36,852 nt of DNA from Phycisphaerales bacterium (GTDB lineage Bacteria; Planctomycetota; Phycisphaerae; Phycisphaerales; SM1A02). Below are positions 17,382 to 27,063 of the stretch, in pieces (the first letter of the stretch is position 1; each line of letters starts with the position of its first letter). Under the pieces are notes generated by a model that was not told the origin of the DNA, ran no database searches, and saw only the letters and a program-made list of their open reading frames with translations. Both the position numbers and the translations under genes were made by a program. The stretch covers positions 1-36,852 of the forward strand of contig JAPKCC010000025.1 in the NCBI GenBank assembly GCA_028823105.1, written 5' to 3'.

Positions 17382-20300
17382 TCATCCTGCTCCGTCGATG
17401 GGAAGTTCCACCACCAGCCCCGCGTCCACCGCGACGATCGCCGCGGAAATGGCGGAGGATTCGATGGCGTACGACCGGGCGATCGCGGCACGATAGCCCT
17501 CGAGTTGGAGGCGATGCCGTTCGAGGAGCACCTCGGATGGGTCCTCGGAGTCGGAATCGACCCGACCGGTCTTGAAGTCGATGATCCGCGCCCCGACCAC
17601 CCGGCGTGAGGCCTCCCCGCCCGGGCCCGGTTCGGTCTCGAGGATCAACCGGTCAATCGACCCCTGCTGCACCCCTTCGGGCCCGGAAACAACGAAGCGC
17701 CGTTCTCGTCGCACCACCTGTCCGGGCTGCGGACCGGACAGAAGATCGAAGATCGACGGGCGGCTACAGGCATTTTGGAAGGTCTTGATGCACTCCGTCC
17801 GCCACTCCGACGGCCGGCCGGGGACCACCCGGCGAATGCATTCATCGAGCACGTCGTCACTGATTCGCGCCACATCCGTCGCCCATTCGATGGCTTCGAA
17901 GCAGGCGTGGATCGCGGTCCCCCGGTCCGCCGCCCCGGCATCTCGCAATTCAAAGAGTCGTCCTCGATCCTCCTTGCGGGAGGAAGGCGGCCGCATGGAG
18001 ACCGCTCGGCGTCTTCGGGTTCGATCCACGACTTCGATCGACGGGCGATCGGCGATGCCTCGATCAGCGGTCGCGGAAGATTTCTCCTCCGTGACGATTT
18101 TCGCGTTCGATGCCTTCGCCCGCCAAACCTCCACGGCGGATTCCTCGGCGAGGTCGTCCTCGTCATCAGCGGGACCCTCGATCTGTAACGCATCACGGAC
18201 GATGCCAGCGGCCGAACCAAGACTTGTCTTCGTCTCCTCACCGCCGGTCTTGAGGGTGGGCGCCGGGACCTGCAACACCAGATCTTGAGCGGCCCGCGTC
18301 AGCGCGACGTAGAGACCGCACACCGACTCCAGGACCGCCCGATCGGTGGTCTCCTGGTGCACCTGCTCGACTCCCGCCGGCCGTGCCTTCTCGGAATACC
18401 AACTCGAGACCTTCGACACCGGCAAGGTCGGTCGCAATGGCGTTCCGCTCGCGATGTCCGGTTGGTGACAGAGCTTCCCTGCAAGATCCGTGACCACCAG
18501 CCCTCGGAATTCGAGCCCCTTGGACTGATGGATGTTCATTACTACGACGCCATCGCCGCCCGGGTCCTCTACCGCGATGGTTCGGACGAGGCGAGCCAGT
18601 TCGCCAGGCCCGCGGGGTACCGACGGATCCGCCTCCAGCGACTCGATTGATTCCACGAGTTGCCGCAGGCGAACCGCCTCTCGGGCGGTCAACATCGGCT
18701 CGAGCCGTCGACGCCAATCGTCGATCACCGGCGCCACTCCGGACTCGGCGAACCGATGACGCAACAGACTCGCGAGGTGGCCTCGGGCCTCGGCATCAAG
18801 TCGCCGGTGGGCCGCGGGAGGCACCACGTTCAACAGTGCTCCCAGTGGCGACCGCGCGACGTCGTCGGCCGCCAGCGAGTCTCTCACATCGCCCGCCAGT
18901 CGCATCGCCTGAATCATGACCACCGAGGCTTCGGCATCGAGCAGCGATCCACCGCCTCGGCCGGTCGCCGGAATCTTCATCGCCCGCAAGGCCTCGACGA
19001 TCGGACCGATCCGTTTGTTGCCGCGTACCAGGACCGCGACGGTGGGACGACCATCCGGTTCCTCGAGGCCATGGCGATCGACGAGTCGCGCCGCGGCCTC
19101 GGCAGCACAACGGGCGAGCACCTCGCCCTTGTCCTCGTCCTCGTCAGGCAACGGGAGTCGTTCGACCACTGCGGAGCCCGGCAGGTCCTTGAGTTCGGTC
19201 TCGTGCGTCCTAAAGAGATCTCCAAAAGACCTGGCAGCGGCACTTGAATGAACCTGAATCGCCGCATTCCCCGCCACGCCTTCGAACACCGCGTTCACCA
19301 GTTCGATGACCGCCGGACTCGATCGGTACGAACGTTCGAGCGTTTCCTCGACGAATTCGATCTGCCCGTCGCTGGTGATCGATTCCAGTTGTTCGAGGAT
19401 CCGCGGATCACCGCCTCGCCAGCCGTAGATCGACTGCTTGACGTCGCCGACGACGAAGAGTGATCGGCTCCCGTCGGCCACGCTGGCGATCTCCCCGGCG
19501 ATCGGACGCATCGCCCGCCACTGGGTCGCCGAAGTGTCCTGGAACTCGTCCAACAGAAGATGCTCGATCCGTGCATCGATCCGATACCAGAGTTCTTCGA
19601 GCTCGCCGGCCCCGACGCCCCCTCGAACTGGGTCGAGCGCCCTGGCGAAGTCATCGAATTCCGCCAACCGCCGACGTCGCTTGATCGCCGCACGCCACGG
19701 TCCGATCCGGACGAGCAGATCACGGATGCAGGCGGTGCGTTTCGAAAGGTTTCGGAGGTTGCCGGCTTCGGCGTGGTGCCCGAGTTGCGTCAGGATCTCC
19801 GCCACCGGCGGCGGAAGTTCTTTCTTGTAATAGGTGCCACCGGAGACGGCGATCTTGACCAGCGAGACGCCGCCGATCTCGATCCAACCCGCGCCGTCAT
19901 GCTGAAGAACGGCGTCGGTGCGAAGACCGAGCTTCCGAAGTTCTCCCCCGATTCGTTTTCCGAACGGGGTCAGGAACGACTCGTCCAAAAGACGATCGCG
20001 AATCGCGGCGATCGCCTCCTCGTCCCGCTCCGGGGCCGGCCAGGTCCACGCGTCGACCGCAGACTCCTCGTGCAACGTCAACAGTTTGGCGACGGCCCGC
20101 TCCACGACCGGCACGATGGTGACTTTGGTCCCCTTTCGACCAAGGGTCTCTAGCGTGGCGAGCATGGCCTCTTCGTCGGATTCGTCGATCGCGTGATCGA
20201 TCGCCCGGCGCAACAGTTCTGCGGATTCGTCGGCTTCCACGAGACGAGCGGCATGCGGGACACCAGAACCAGGCCCGAGCCCCGCCGCGATCGACGCGAA

Positions 20301-20705
20301 CACGCTGTCGAGGGTGCGAATCTGTAGGGCGGGGAGATCATCGATCAACCGTTCGAGCAGTCGCGTCGCGTCCGCATCGGTCATCGAGGATCGGGCAAAG
20401 TTTCGATCGCGGATCGCCTTGTCCCGACCGGACTTCTCCAGCACCAGTCGGGCGGCATCGCAGAAGACTCGATCGCGGATCTCGCCTGCTGCGGCGCGGG
20501 TGAACGTGGTGGCAAGGATCGTCTTCGGATCGACGCCACGATCGACGAGATCGAGGAACCGCCCGGCGAGTCGGAACGTCTTTCCGGTTCCCGCCGACGC
20601 CTTGATGCGGAGATGGCGGAGGCCGACGACCGAATCGGACGCATCAAATTCAAACTCGGGATCAGGCACGAATTCGAAATCGCCACCGTGGTCTTCTGTG
20701 GTCAT
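17382..20705 (-). CDS. addA: AddA-like UvrD/REP helicase with C-terminal nuclease
   Basis: This 1107-residue protein is the helicase-nuclease half of an AddAB double-strand break end-processing enzyme. Superfamily 1A helicase motifs appear in order: Walker A ASAGTGKT (residues 36-43), motif Ia FTRAAAGEIRDR, motif II LLLDEFQDTSATQWR, motif III VVGDVKQSIYGWRGGD, motif V MNIHQSKGLEFRGLVV, and motif VI YVALTRAAQDLVL. The C-terminus carries a PD-(D/E)XK nuclease with GSIDRLI and IIDFKTG, then a QLEGYRAAI helix. Its ATG overlaps the stop of the upstream addB-like gene (ATGA), which indicates translational coupling and a two-subunit complex. RecB is the alternative assignment, but the partner is AddB-like rather than RecC. 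Confidence 0.9.
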   Translation of the reverse strand: MTTEDHGGDFEFVPDPEFEFDASDSVVGLRHLRIKASAGTGKTFRLAGRFLDLVDRGVDPKTILATTFTRAAAGEIRDRVFCDAARLVLEKSGRDKAIRDRNFARSSMTDADATRLLERLIDDLPALQIRTLDSVFASIAAGLGPGSGVPHAARLVEADESAELLRRAIDHAIDESDEEAMLATLETLGRKGTKVTIVPVVERAVAKLLTLHEESAVDAWTWPAPERDEEAIAAIRDRLLDESFLTPFGKRIGGELRKLGLRTDAVLQHDGAGWIEIGGVSLVKIAVSGGTYYKKELPPPVAEILTQLGHHAEAGNLRNLSKRTACIRDLLVRIGPWRAAIKRRRRLAEFDDFARALDPVRGGVGAGELEELWYRIDARIEHLLLDEFQDTSATQWRAMRPIAGEIASVADGSRSLFVVGDVKQSIYGWRGGDPRILEQLESITSDGQIEFVEETLERSYRSSPAVIELVNAVFEGVAGNAAIQVHSSAAARSFGDLFRTHETELKDLPGSAVVERLPLPDEDEDKGEVLARCAAEAAARLVDRHGLEEPDGRPTVAVLVRGNKRIGPIVEALRAMKIPATGRGGGSLLDAEASVVMIQAMRLAGDVRDSLAADDVARSPLGALLNVVPPAAHRRLDAEARGHLASLLRHRFAESGVAPVIDDWRRRLEPMLTAREAVRLRQLVESIESLEADPSVPRGPGELARLVRTIAVEDPGGDGVVVMNIHQSKGLEFRGLVVTDLAGKLCHQPDIASGTPLRPTLPVSKVSSWYSEKARPAGVEQVHQETTDRAVLESVCGLYVALTRAAQDLVLQVPAPTLKTGGEETKTSLGSAAGIVRDALQIEGPADDEDDLAEESAVEVWRAKASNAKIVTEEKSSATADRGIADRPSIEVVDRTRRRRAVSMRPPSSRKEDRGRLFELRDAGAADRGTAIHACFEAIEWATDVARISDDVLDECIRRVVPGRPSEWRTECIKTFQNACSRPSIFDLLSGPQPGQVVRRERRFVVSGPEGVQQGSIDRLILETEPGPGGEASRRVVGARIIDFKTGRVDSDSEDPSEVLLERHRLQLEGYRAAIARSYAIESSAISAAIVAVDAGLVVELPIDGAG

Positions 20706-23521
20706 TCCTCCGCCCCCCCTTCCTCATCGGCACCGAGCGTCTGCGTTCGTTGGACCAGCGTGATCGGATCACCATCCCACGGCGGATCGCCGAGGTGATC
20801 GAAGTGACCCGCTCGGATGCCCCGCACCACTTCGACGGCAGCGTCCATCGCATCTTGTTGAAACTCGTCGATGCGCTTCGACGGCGTGAAACCGATCTTC
20901 GCCGGATCGGCGCCGACCAGGAAGTAGCCCGTGGCGATGTCCACCGCGTCAGGCGATCCAGGCAGTTGATCGGCATGAAGGCCTCGATACAGCGGCAATT
21001 GCAGGTCGATCCACCGATCCCCCTTCCGATGCGCCTGGTCCGGCGTCTTTCCGGAATCGGAAGACTTGAAATCGATCAGTCTCCAGCCGAGTTCCGGATG
21101 ATGATCGATTCGGTCGATCCGACCCGTGACCCGCATCGGAAGATCGCCGGGAATCTTGAGTAATGCGTCGAGATTCTGTTCGACGGCATGAATCCGCCAA
21201 CCCTCTCCCACGAGCTTGGCCTGTTGCATCGCCACATGCTCGAGCCTTGCTTCGAGGATCCGCTTCTGCAGTTTGAGCCCCGCGCCGCGATTCGGACCAC
21301 ACAGTCGATCGAGGCCCGTAGACATCGCCGTGACCAGACGGTCCCGGATCACATCAGGGTCGGTGACGTGCGACTCGCCGCGCTCCTGTCGTTGGATTTC
21401 CTCGAGACCGAACGCCTCGACGGCTTCATGCAACGCGATGCCAAAGAGACGAGCGTCGAGTTCGGCGCCCACCGGATCGGGTGCCTTGAGTCCGAGGATC
21501 GTCTGGAGCCAGAATCGATACGGAGAGACGAGGTAGTTTCGAAACCCGGTGACCGAGAGACGATCGAGCGTCACCGGCCCATCTCCACCATCGATGGTCG
21601 TTGGACGCGGGCGTCCGAATCGAGAAACAGAATTCGCCCCACGGATTCGGACGCGTGGTGGCGCGAAGACCTCGACCACCCGCCGAGCCAAGGATGGCCC
21701 GCGATCTCCGAAGATCAAACGTGAAGGCACCCGGGGTTCTCCCCGCGAATCCCGACGCGGAACGATAAACCTCGCGCCCGGATCCCGCCCGAGAATCGTC
21801 GACAACACCCAGAGATCCCGGGCGTGCCGTCGTTGCTCATCTTCGAGTCCGGCCGCCGACCGCAGTCGATCTGGCAGGATGGGATCGACTCTTCGGCCAG
21901 GGAGTACGGCGTCGTGACATCCGGCGACGATCACCCGAGCGGCGGGATCAAACGGTGCCTCGAGCCAGCCGATCGTCTCGATCGCTCCGGCCTCCGGCGG
22001 GTCTGGAACCCGGACGCGAGCAATCGCCTCCAAGAGGAGACGGAGACCGTCCGCGGCGACGACATCGTGCTGAATCTCGGCGGGCATCGAGGCAAGCTCG
22101 CAGGCCGCATTGTGCACCCGGATAAGCACCTCTTCAGGCCAGAGCCCGTCCTTCGCCTCCTCATCGAGCCGCCGAAGGAGATCGAGGGCCGCCGCGATGG
22201 CCTCGCCAAGCGGCATGACGGAAGACGAGTTCAGCGGTCCGATCAGATCGGTCACCACCTCGTCGGCGGCGTTCAGAACGACTCGGACCTCGGCGTCTCG
22301 CTCATACTGGGTGTCTGCCGGATCACCGGGCCAGCCGGCGGCCAGCGGTCGGGGCATGTTCCGCTCGGTCCAGGCCGACCAGGCCTCAGCGGCATTCGAT
22401 CCGACGAGCCGCCGATCGACCGCGACGGCGAAGGATGGGTCTCCCAGCAGTCGACCGAATGCGTTGGAGTCCCGGCGTTCGAGGAAATCGGCGAGCACGC
22501 CGAGCGTCCGCGCGATTGCCATGCAGCCGATGAGCCGACCACCGGCAAGGTGAGTCCGTACTCCCGCGGCTTCGAATTCCCGACGGAACGACTCTGCTGA
22601 TGTCTCATCCGCGACCACAATCGCCAACGAATCAGGATCGAGCCCTTCGGATTCCGGCGCCCGCAAACTTGGATCCGCCAGCATCTCGACCACTGCTTCT
22701 GCTTCGTCGATGGGCTTGTCCTCAACGTTCAGCGACGCCACGGGAATCACCGGCGGATTCTTGATCCAGACTTCCGGCACCAGTCTTCCGAAGGCATCGA
22801 ATCGACCAGCAACCTGATCGGCAATCACCATGACTTGGCAGTTCCAACCTTGGAGTGCCGATTCGTCACGTTTCGAGAGATCGACGACTCCGAGCAGCAC
22901 GACTTCCTCGATCGGTTCGTGAACGGACTTCTCCGGCGCGGCAAGCACGGCACGCTTCGCCATCTCGTCACTGCATCGTCCGATCGCCGCCAATTGCGTT
23001 TCCGTTCGGGCCATCACGTCCCCGATTCGGATGTATCGCTCGGATTCCCCACCGATGGTCGCCGCAACCTCGGCGATGACCGACCAAGACACGCCCGCCG
23101 CCGAGACGGAACGGTCCGCGGCCAGAATGGACTCGGCGACCGACCATCGTTCGAGAAGGTCGGCGCCGGCGGCGATGATTCCCCCGACGACTGCTGGATC
23201 TTCCGAGTCGAGAATCGACGCCATCGCCGCCCGCAGCGCGACGTGGTCGACCACCGGCGTGTCTGGGAGACCACGAAGCGTGAAGACGAGTTCACTCGGA
23301 GTCACCATCCGCGGTGGAACGAACCGGGAACCCGAACTGGTCGCCTCTTCTTCGAGCGAGCGCAGGAATTGCCGCCCCGCCCGGCCACCGGGGGTGACGA
23401 CAAGAAGTCTCGAGAGATCGATCTCGCCAAGTTCATCCGGTTTCCGGTCAAGTAGCAGCCGTGCGGCGGCATTCAGCGGCTCGCTCGTTCCCAGGGGTAT
23501 CGGCGATGGCAGTTCGGTCAT
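20702..23521 (-). CDS. addB: AddB-like PD-(D/E)XK nuclease subunit
   Basis: This 939-residue protein is encoded just upstream of, and overlapping, the addA-like gene. The N-terminal ~600 residues are a degenerate helicase-like part (VVTPGGRAGRQFLR in place of a normal Walker A; late LPGRRVDPILPDRLR and DLWVLSTIL blocks typical of AddB). The C-terminal ~240 residues form a PD-(D/E)XK nuclease: SVTGFRNYLVSPYRFWL, LFGIALHEAVEAF, GRIDRID, WRLIDFKSS and a following QLPLYRG. The Cys residues that bind the 4Fe-4S cluster in classical AddB are missing: the position usually CP reads SP, and there is no CxxC near the C-terminus. ATG 23521 is preferred; a GTG at 23557 is also in frame. Confidence 0.82.
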   Translation of the reverse strand: MTELPSPIPLGTSEPLNAAARLLLDRKPDELGEIDLSRLLVVTPGGRAGRQFLRSLEEEATSSGSRFVPPRMVTPSELVFTLRGLPDTPVVDHVALRAAMASILDSEDPAVVGGIIAAGADLLERWSVAESILAADRSVSAAGVSWSVIAEVAATIGGESERYIRIGDVMARTETQLAAIGRCSDEMAKRAVLAAPEKSVHEPIEEVVLLGVVDLSKRDESALQGWNCQVMVIADQVAGRFDAFGRLVPEVWIKNPPVIPVASLNVEDKPIDEAEAVVEMLADPSLRAPESEGLDPDSLAIVVADETSAESFRREFEAAGVRTHLAGGRLIGCMAIARTLGVLADFLERRDSNAFGRLLGDPSFAVAVDRRLVGSNAAEAWSAWTERNMPRPLAAGWPGDPADTQYERDAEVRVVLNAADEVVTDLIGPLNSSSVMPLGEAIAAALDLLRRLDEEAKDGLWPEEVLIRVHNAACELASMPAEIQHDVVAADGLRLLLEAIARVRVPDPPEAGAIETIGWLEAPFDPAARVIVAGCHDAVLPGRRVDPILPDRLRSAAGLEDEQRRHARDLWVLSTILGRDPGARFIVPRRDSRGEPRVPSRLIFGDRGPSLARRVVEVFAPPRVRIRGANSVSRFGRPRPTTIDGGDGPVTLDRLSVTGFRNYLVSPYRFWLQTILGLKAPDPVGAELDARLFGIALHEAVEAFGLEEIQRQERGESHVTDPDVIRDRLVTAMSTGLDRLCGPNRGAGLKLQKRILEARLEHVAMQQAKLVGEGWRIHAVEQNLDALLKIPGDLPMRVTGRIDRIDHHPELGWRLIDFKSSDSGKTPDQAHRKGDRWIDLQLPLYRGLHADQLPGSPDAVDIATGYFLVGADPAKIGFTPSKRIDEFQQDAMDAAVEVVRGIRAGHFDHLGDPPWDGDPITLVQRTQTLGADEEGGAEE

Positions 23522-23674
23522 CGGAAGACGCTCTGAAAGGGATTGATTGCCATGCACCGGGACGATGGCATGCCGTGGCTGAAGGCATCATCCCGGAACG
23601 TCACGGATCACGTCGTCTGACCAGTCTTTTCGGGAAGACCCGTCGATTCACGCCGCTACCGGGATCCCCTCTCG

Positions 23675-24328
23675 TCAACGAAGGGTCCGGAACCGAAGTC
23701 CCAATTCGCCCGAGGCGACCTCAAAGTCCTCGATCCACACTCGACGCCCATCGGCGAGTTCGAAGGCCCGAGGAATGGAAAATCGATCCATCGAGACCTC
23801 GGCGTCGTCGCCTTCGATCGTTCCGAGCACCGGGACCATCGAAGCACCCATCGCCAAGGGAACCGGCATTGAGCCGATCGAGGTCCCAATCAGTTCGAAG
23901 ACCACCGAATCGTTTTCGAGCCGAGGCCGGAAATCGATCACCATGACCGAATGAAATGGAGAACGGACACCGATCTGAATCACGTCGGATCCGAATCGGA
24001 CCCGCGGATCGACCCACCCTTCCGGAAGGTTCAGATCACCGTCATGCGTGAGCCACGGAATCAGCCGGGTCGCCAGCCAGACGTTGACGACGTCGTCCTC
24101 GATCACGAATCCCCAGGGCTCCTCGGAATCGCGGACTTTGGTGACGCGACTCACCAACAACTGTTCGATGTCGTTGCCCTGCTGCTCAAGTGATTCACCG
24201 TCAGGTGCAAGCCGCCACCAGCCAGGCCCGGCTAGAGAAAGGACGACGACCAAGGCCAGCGTCAGAACCACGATTGAGCCCATGCGTCGAAACGTCCAGC
24301 GTCGTGCGTTGGGCCGGGTGCCTGCCAC
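23675..24328 (-). CDS. Membrane-anchored protein of unknown function
   Basis: The 217-residue product has a basic N-terminus, one membrane segment (IVVLTLALVVVLSLAG, residues ~19-35) and a ~175-residue external domain rich in strands. Within it, the order VIEDDVVNVWLATRLIPW, RVRFGSDVIQIGVR, then VVFELIGTSIGSMPVPLAMG recalls the layout of the YpmS/DUF2140-like single-pass proteins, but the similarity is only impressionistic. GTG 24328 lies six bases after the fabF stop. ATG at about 24283 is an alternative that would start just before the membrane segment. Position in the gene order ties its expression to fabF, but nothing shows a role in fatty-acid synthesis. Confidence 0.7.
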   Translation of the reverse strand: MAGTRPNARRWTFRRMGSIVVLTLALVVVLSLAGPGWWRLAPDGESLEQQGNDIEQLLVSRVTKVRDSEEPWGFVIEDDVVNVWLATRLIPWLTHDGDLNLPEGWVDPRVRFGSDVIQIGVRSPFHSVMVIDFRPRLENDSVVFELIGTSIGSMPVPLAMGASMVPVLGTIEGDDAEVSMDRFSIPRAFELADGRRVWIEDFEVASGELGLRFRTLR

Positions 24329-24334
24329 CGCCGG

Positions 24335-25663
24335 TCAGTCCTCGAACCTTGAGATCACCAGGGTGTTGTTCTGACCACCGAAGCCGAAGTTGTTCGACAA
24401 GGCGACGTCCACGGTCGCAGCGCGAGCCACGTTCGGAACGTAGTCGAGATCAAGGTCGGGATCCGGGTGATGCAGATTTCGAGTGGGCGGAAGCATGCCG
24501 TGCTGGATCGCCATCGCGCTGGTGATCAACTCGACCGCACCTGCCGCGGCGATGAGGTGACCCATCATGCTCTTGATCGAACTCATGGGGATCGCCGGCG
24601 CAAGATCTCCGAAGACCCGCTTGATCGCCCGGGTCTCGATGGAGTCATTTTCCTTCGTCCCCGTGCCGTGGGCGGAGATGTAGTGAATGGCCGGTCGTCC
24701 GTCGGCGCCGGTGACGTGGGGATCGATGCCCGCTTCGGTCATCGCCTGATGCATGGCGTCGGCGGCTCCGCGACCGTCGGGCTGGATGTCGGTAATCCGA
24801 TAGGCATCGCAACTCGAGCCGTACCCCAAGACCTCGACCAGCGGCGTGGCGCCCCGGGCCTTCGCATGCGTCAGGGTCTCGAGGATGACCATCCCGGACC
24901 CTTCGCCCATGACGAATCCACCCCGGGTCCGATCAAACGGTTTCGATGCCTCCGTCGGATCACCTTCATGCTCCGAGAGCGCCGTGAGACGGTTGAATCC
25001 GGTGACGCCGAGCGGATGGATCATGGTGTGCGTGCCACCCGAGAGCATCATGTCCGCGTCGCCGCGACGAAGAATGTCCGTCGCCTCGCCGATCGCCTGA
25101 GTGCTTGCGGCACAGGCGGTCAGACAGTTGTACGCGGGGCCGCGGAAACCAAATTCGCGACCGAGGTGCGCGAGCGGCATGTTCGGCTCTTGCTCGATCT
25201 CGCGGACGGCCTCCATCCTCTTCAGGGCTTCTGCAACCCACCGATCGCCATCGACCCGTCGCGACTCCTCGTTCCAACCCGCGAGGTTCACCGCCACGTA
25301 GTTTTCGAAATCGAGGACGCCCTCACCAGCCCCGAGGTACATCCCGGCGCGAAGCGGGTCGAAGGACCCGGCGGCGAGACCGGCCTGCGTCCAGGCCTGA
25401 CGAGCAGCACCGAGCGCAAACTGCGTGTTCGGTCCGGCATGTTCGTGCACCGCCGGATCGTCCACGAACTGATTGACGTCGAAGTCGCGGACCTCCGCGG
25501 CGAACTTGGTCGGAAAGGTGCGGGCATCGAAGCGGGTGATCGGAGCCATTCCGCTTCCGGACGCCATCAAATGATTCCAGACCGTGTCGAGATCATGCCC
25601 AAGCGGCGTCACCCAGCCCATGCCGGTGATGACCACTCTCTGGTCGTCGTTTCGCTGGTTCAA
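24335..25663 (-). CDS. fabF: Beta-ketoacyl-ACP synthase II-type enzyme
   Basis: This condensing enzyme extends an acyl-ACP by two carbons with malonyl-ACP. The thiolase-fold Cys-His-His triad is intact: Cys184 in LTACAAS, His332 in SAHGTGT and His369 in MMGHLIAAAG, with the conserved Lys in SSIKSMMGH. The 442-residue length is a little over the ~410 of E. coli FabF. The start ATG overlaps the stop of the upstream degenerate ketosynthase gene by four bases, so the two are translationally coupled and probably pair as a heterodimer. The role could be in primary fatty-acid synthesis or in a type II polyketide/polyene-like pathway; no acyl carrier protein or ketoreductase gene is in the window to decide. 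Confidence 0.92.
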   Translation of the reverse strand: MNQRNDDQRVVITGMGWVTPLGHDLDTVWNHLMASGSGMAPITRFDARTFPTKFAAEVRDFDVNQFVDDPAVHEHAGPNTQFALGAARQAWTQAGLAAGSFDPLRAGMYLGAGEGVLDFENYVAVNLAGWNEESRRVDGDRWVAEALKRMEAVREIEQEPNMPLAHLGREFGFRGPAYNCLTACAASTQAIGEATDILRRGDADMMLSGGTHTMIHPLGVTGFNRLTALSEHEGDPTEASKPFDRTRGGFVMGEGSGMVILETLTHAKARGATPLVEVLGYGSSCDAYRITDIQPDGRGAADAMHQAMTEAGIDPHVTGADGRPAIHYISAHGTGTKENDSIETRAIKRVFGDLAPAIPMSSIKSMMGHLIAAAGAVELITSAMAIQHGMLPPTRNLHHPDPDLDLDYVPNVARAATVDVALSNNFGFGGQNNTLVISRFED

Positions 25664-27006
25664 GAATCGTCCTCCCCGACTCGGGTGAGCACGACCGCCG
25701 CGGTCTGCCCTCCAAGGCTGGTGGTAAAGACCACCACGGCATTGAGGTTGGCTTCCCGTGACGGCGCTGCCGCCCCATCGAGCCCCTCGGTCTCGCCATC
25801 ATTCACGCGGGCCGGCAGCCGCTGGGATTCGATCGCCTTCGCCGCCAACGCCATTGCAATGGCCCCGGTTCCCGCACCACAGCAGCCAAAGAATGGAATC
25901 GGAAGCATCAGCGGAATCGATGGAAGGCGGTCACCGAACACGATGTTCATCGCCCGTCGATCCGCGTCGTCCATCGCCTGGATGCCGCTCCCGAACGGAA
26001 CGATCGCATCGATGTCGGCCGGGGCGAGTCCGGCATTTCGAATCGCGCTTTCGATCGCGTGCGCCACGCCCGGGTCGTCGTCCGCGAATCGAGCCCCGAC
26101 GGTGTCAGGACAGGAAGATTGGGCCGCTCCGAATCCCGCGACTTCGGCGTAAATGCGTCCGCCCCGTGCTCGAACTGAATCAAGCGCCTCGACCACCAGA
26201 ATGCCGCCACCCTCACCGACGAGCGTCCCATCCGCGTCGCTGGCATACGGTCGGATCGCCTTCGCGGCGGAGTCGTCGTCTGTGGTTTCCGCGATCCGTC
26301 CGGCGAACTGCTGACGCAGCAAGGCCATCGGGTTGACCTTTGAATCACATCCGCCCGAGAGGCAGGCGTCCGCACCACCCCGTTGGATCGCGCGCATTGA
26401 TTCGCCGATCGAAAGCGTCGCGCTCGACTCGGCGCAGGTGATGGTGTTACTTGGTCCCTGGCAGTCGTGAATGATCGTGACGTGACAGGCGAGCATGTTC
26501 GGGAGGTACTTGAGCAGCCAGAGCGGCGTCAGATGACCCATCCCCTGCTCGCCCCAGAGCCCGTAATCGAATTGGCCTTCCGCATCCACGGACTTCGTAA
26601 GGGCGAGCGTCAATTCATCGACGTCGGCAGCGATCAACCCAGCGCCGATGTGGCAGCCCATGCGGTTGGACGGAATCGTCGGTCCATCGACCGGTTCGTC
26701 GGGCTTCGTCAGCAGGCCGGCATCCGCGATCGCGGCGGCGGCGGCACCCACCGCCAACTCGATGTCCCGGGCCATCACCTTCGTCGCCTTTCGATAGGAC
26801 TTGGGGACCGACTCGCGGACTTTGAAGGCATCCACGGCGAGCGTCCCCGCGTGCCGACTCCGGAACCCCGTCGCATCGAATCGTTCGATGCGAGAAATCG
26901 CGGAGACGCCATCACAGGCAGCCTGCCAGAGGCTCTCGATTCCGACACCAGCTGCGGTGATCGGTCCGAGGCCGGAAAGTACGACACGTCGGTCTCTGGT
27001 CGTCAT
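25660..27006 (-). CDS. Degenerate ketosynthase, chain-length-factor-like partner of FabF
   Basis: This 448-residue protein has the full ketosynthase fold: VVLSGLGPITAAGVG at the start, GADACLSGGCDSKVNPMAL, DGTLVGEGGGILVVE, and a thiolase-like C-terminus. The catalytic residues, however, are all replaced. Aligned without gaps to the adjacent FabF, the active-site Cys is Glu193 (ITCAESSA), the first His is Phe338 (PFGSGI), the second His is Cys375 (FFGCCGAG), and the Lys before the second His is Ile. Such loss in a gene coupled to an intact ketosynthase is the pattern of chain-length factors, which carry Gln at the Cys site. It therefore is probably a non-condensing partner in a heterodimer. 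Its ATG is 58 bp downstream of the DAHP synthase stop. Confidence 0.85.
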   Translation of the reverse strand: MTTRDRRVVLSGLGPITAAGVGIESLWQAACDGVSAISRIERFDATGFRSRHAGTLAVDAFKVRESVPKSYRKATKVMARDIELAVGAAAAAIADAGLLTKPDEPVDGPTIPSNRMGCHIGAGLIAADVDELTLALTKSVDAEGQFDYGLWGEQGMGHLTPLWLLKYLPNMLACHVTIIHDCQGPSNTITCAESSATLSIGESMRAIQRGGADACLSGGCDSKVNPMALLRQQFAGRIAETTDDDSAAKAIRPYASDADGTLVGEGGGILVVEALDSVRARGGRIYAEVAGFGAAQSSCPDTVGARFADDDPGVAHAIESAIRNAGLAPADIDAIVPFGSGIQAMDDADRRAMNIVFGDRLPSIPLMLPIPFFGCCGAGTGAIAMALAAKAIESQRLPARVNDGETEGLDGAAAPSREANLNAVVVFTTSLGGQTAAVVLTRVGEDDS

Positions 27007-27063
27007 GGGGGCGAGGAGTGTATCCGAACCAACCGGATCGACCGCTCCGACCGGTGGATGATC

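Noticed and set aside
24467-26152. Long open frame of 561 codons on the plus strand
   Set aside because: It lies antisense to the fabF and degenerate-ketosynthase genes, whose motifs are clear. High GC at third positions opens such mirror frames; its protein has no recognisable features.
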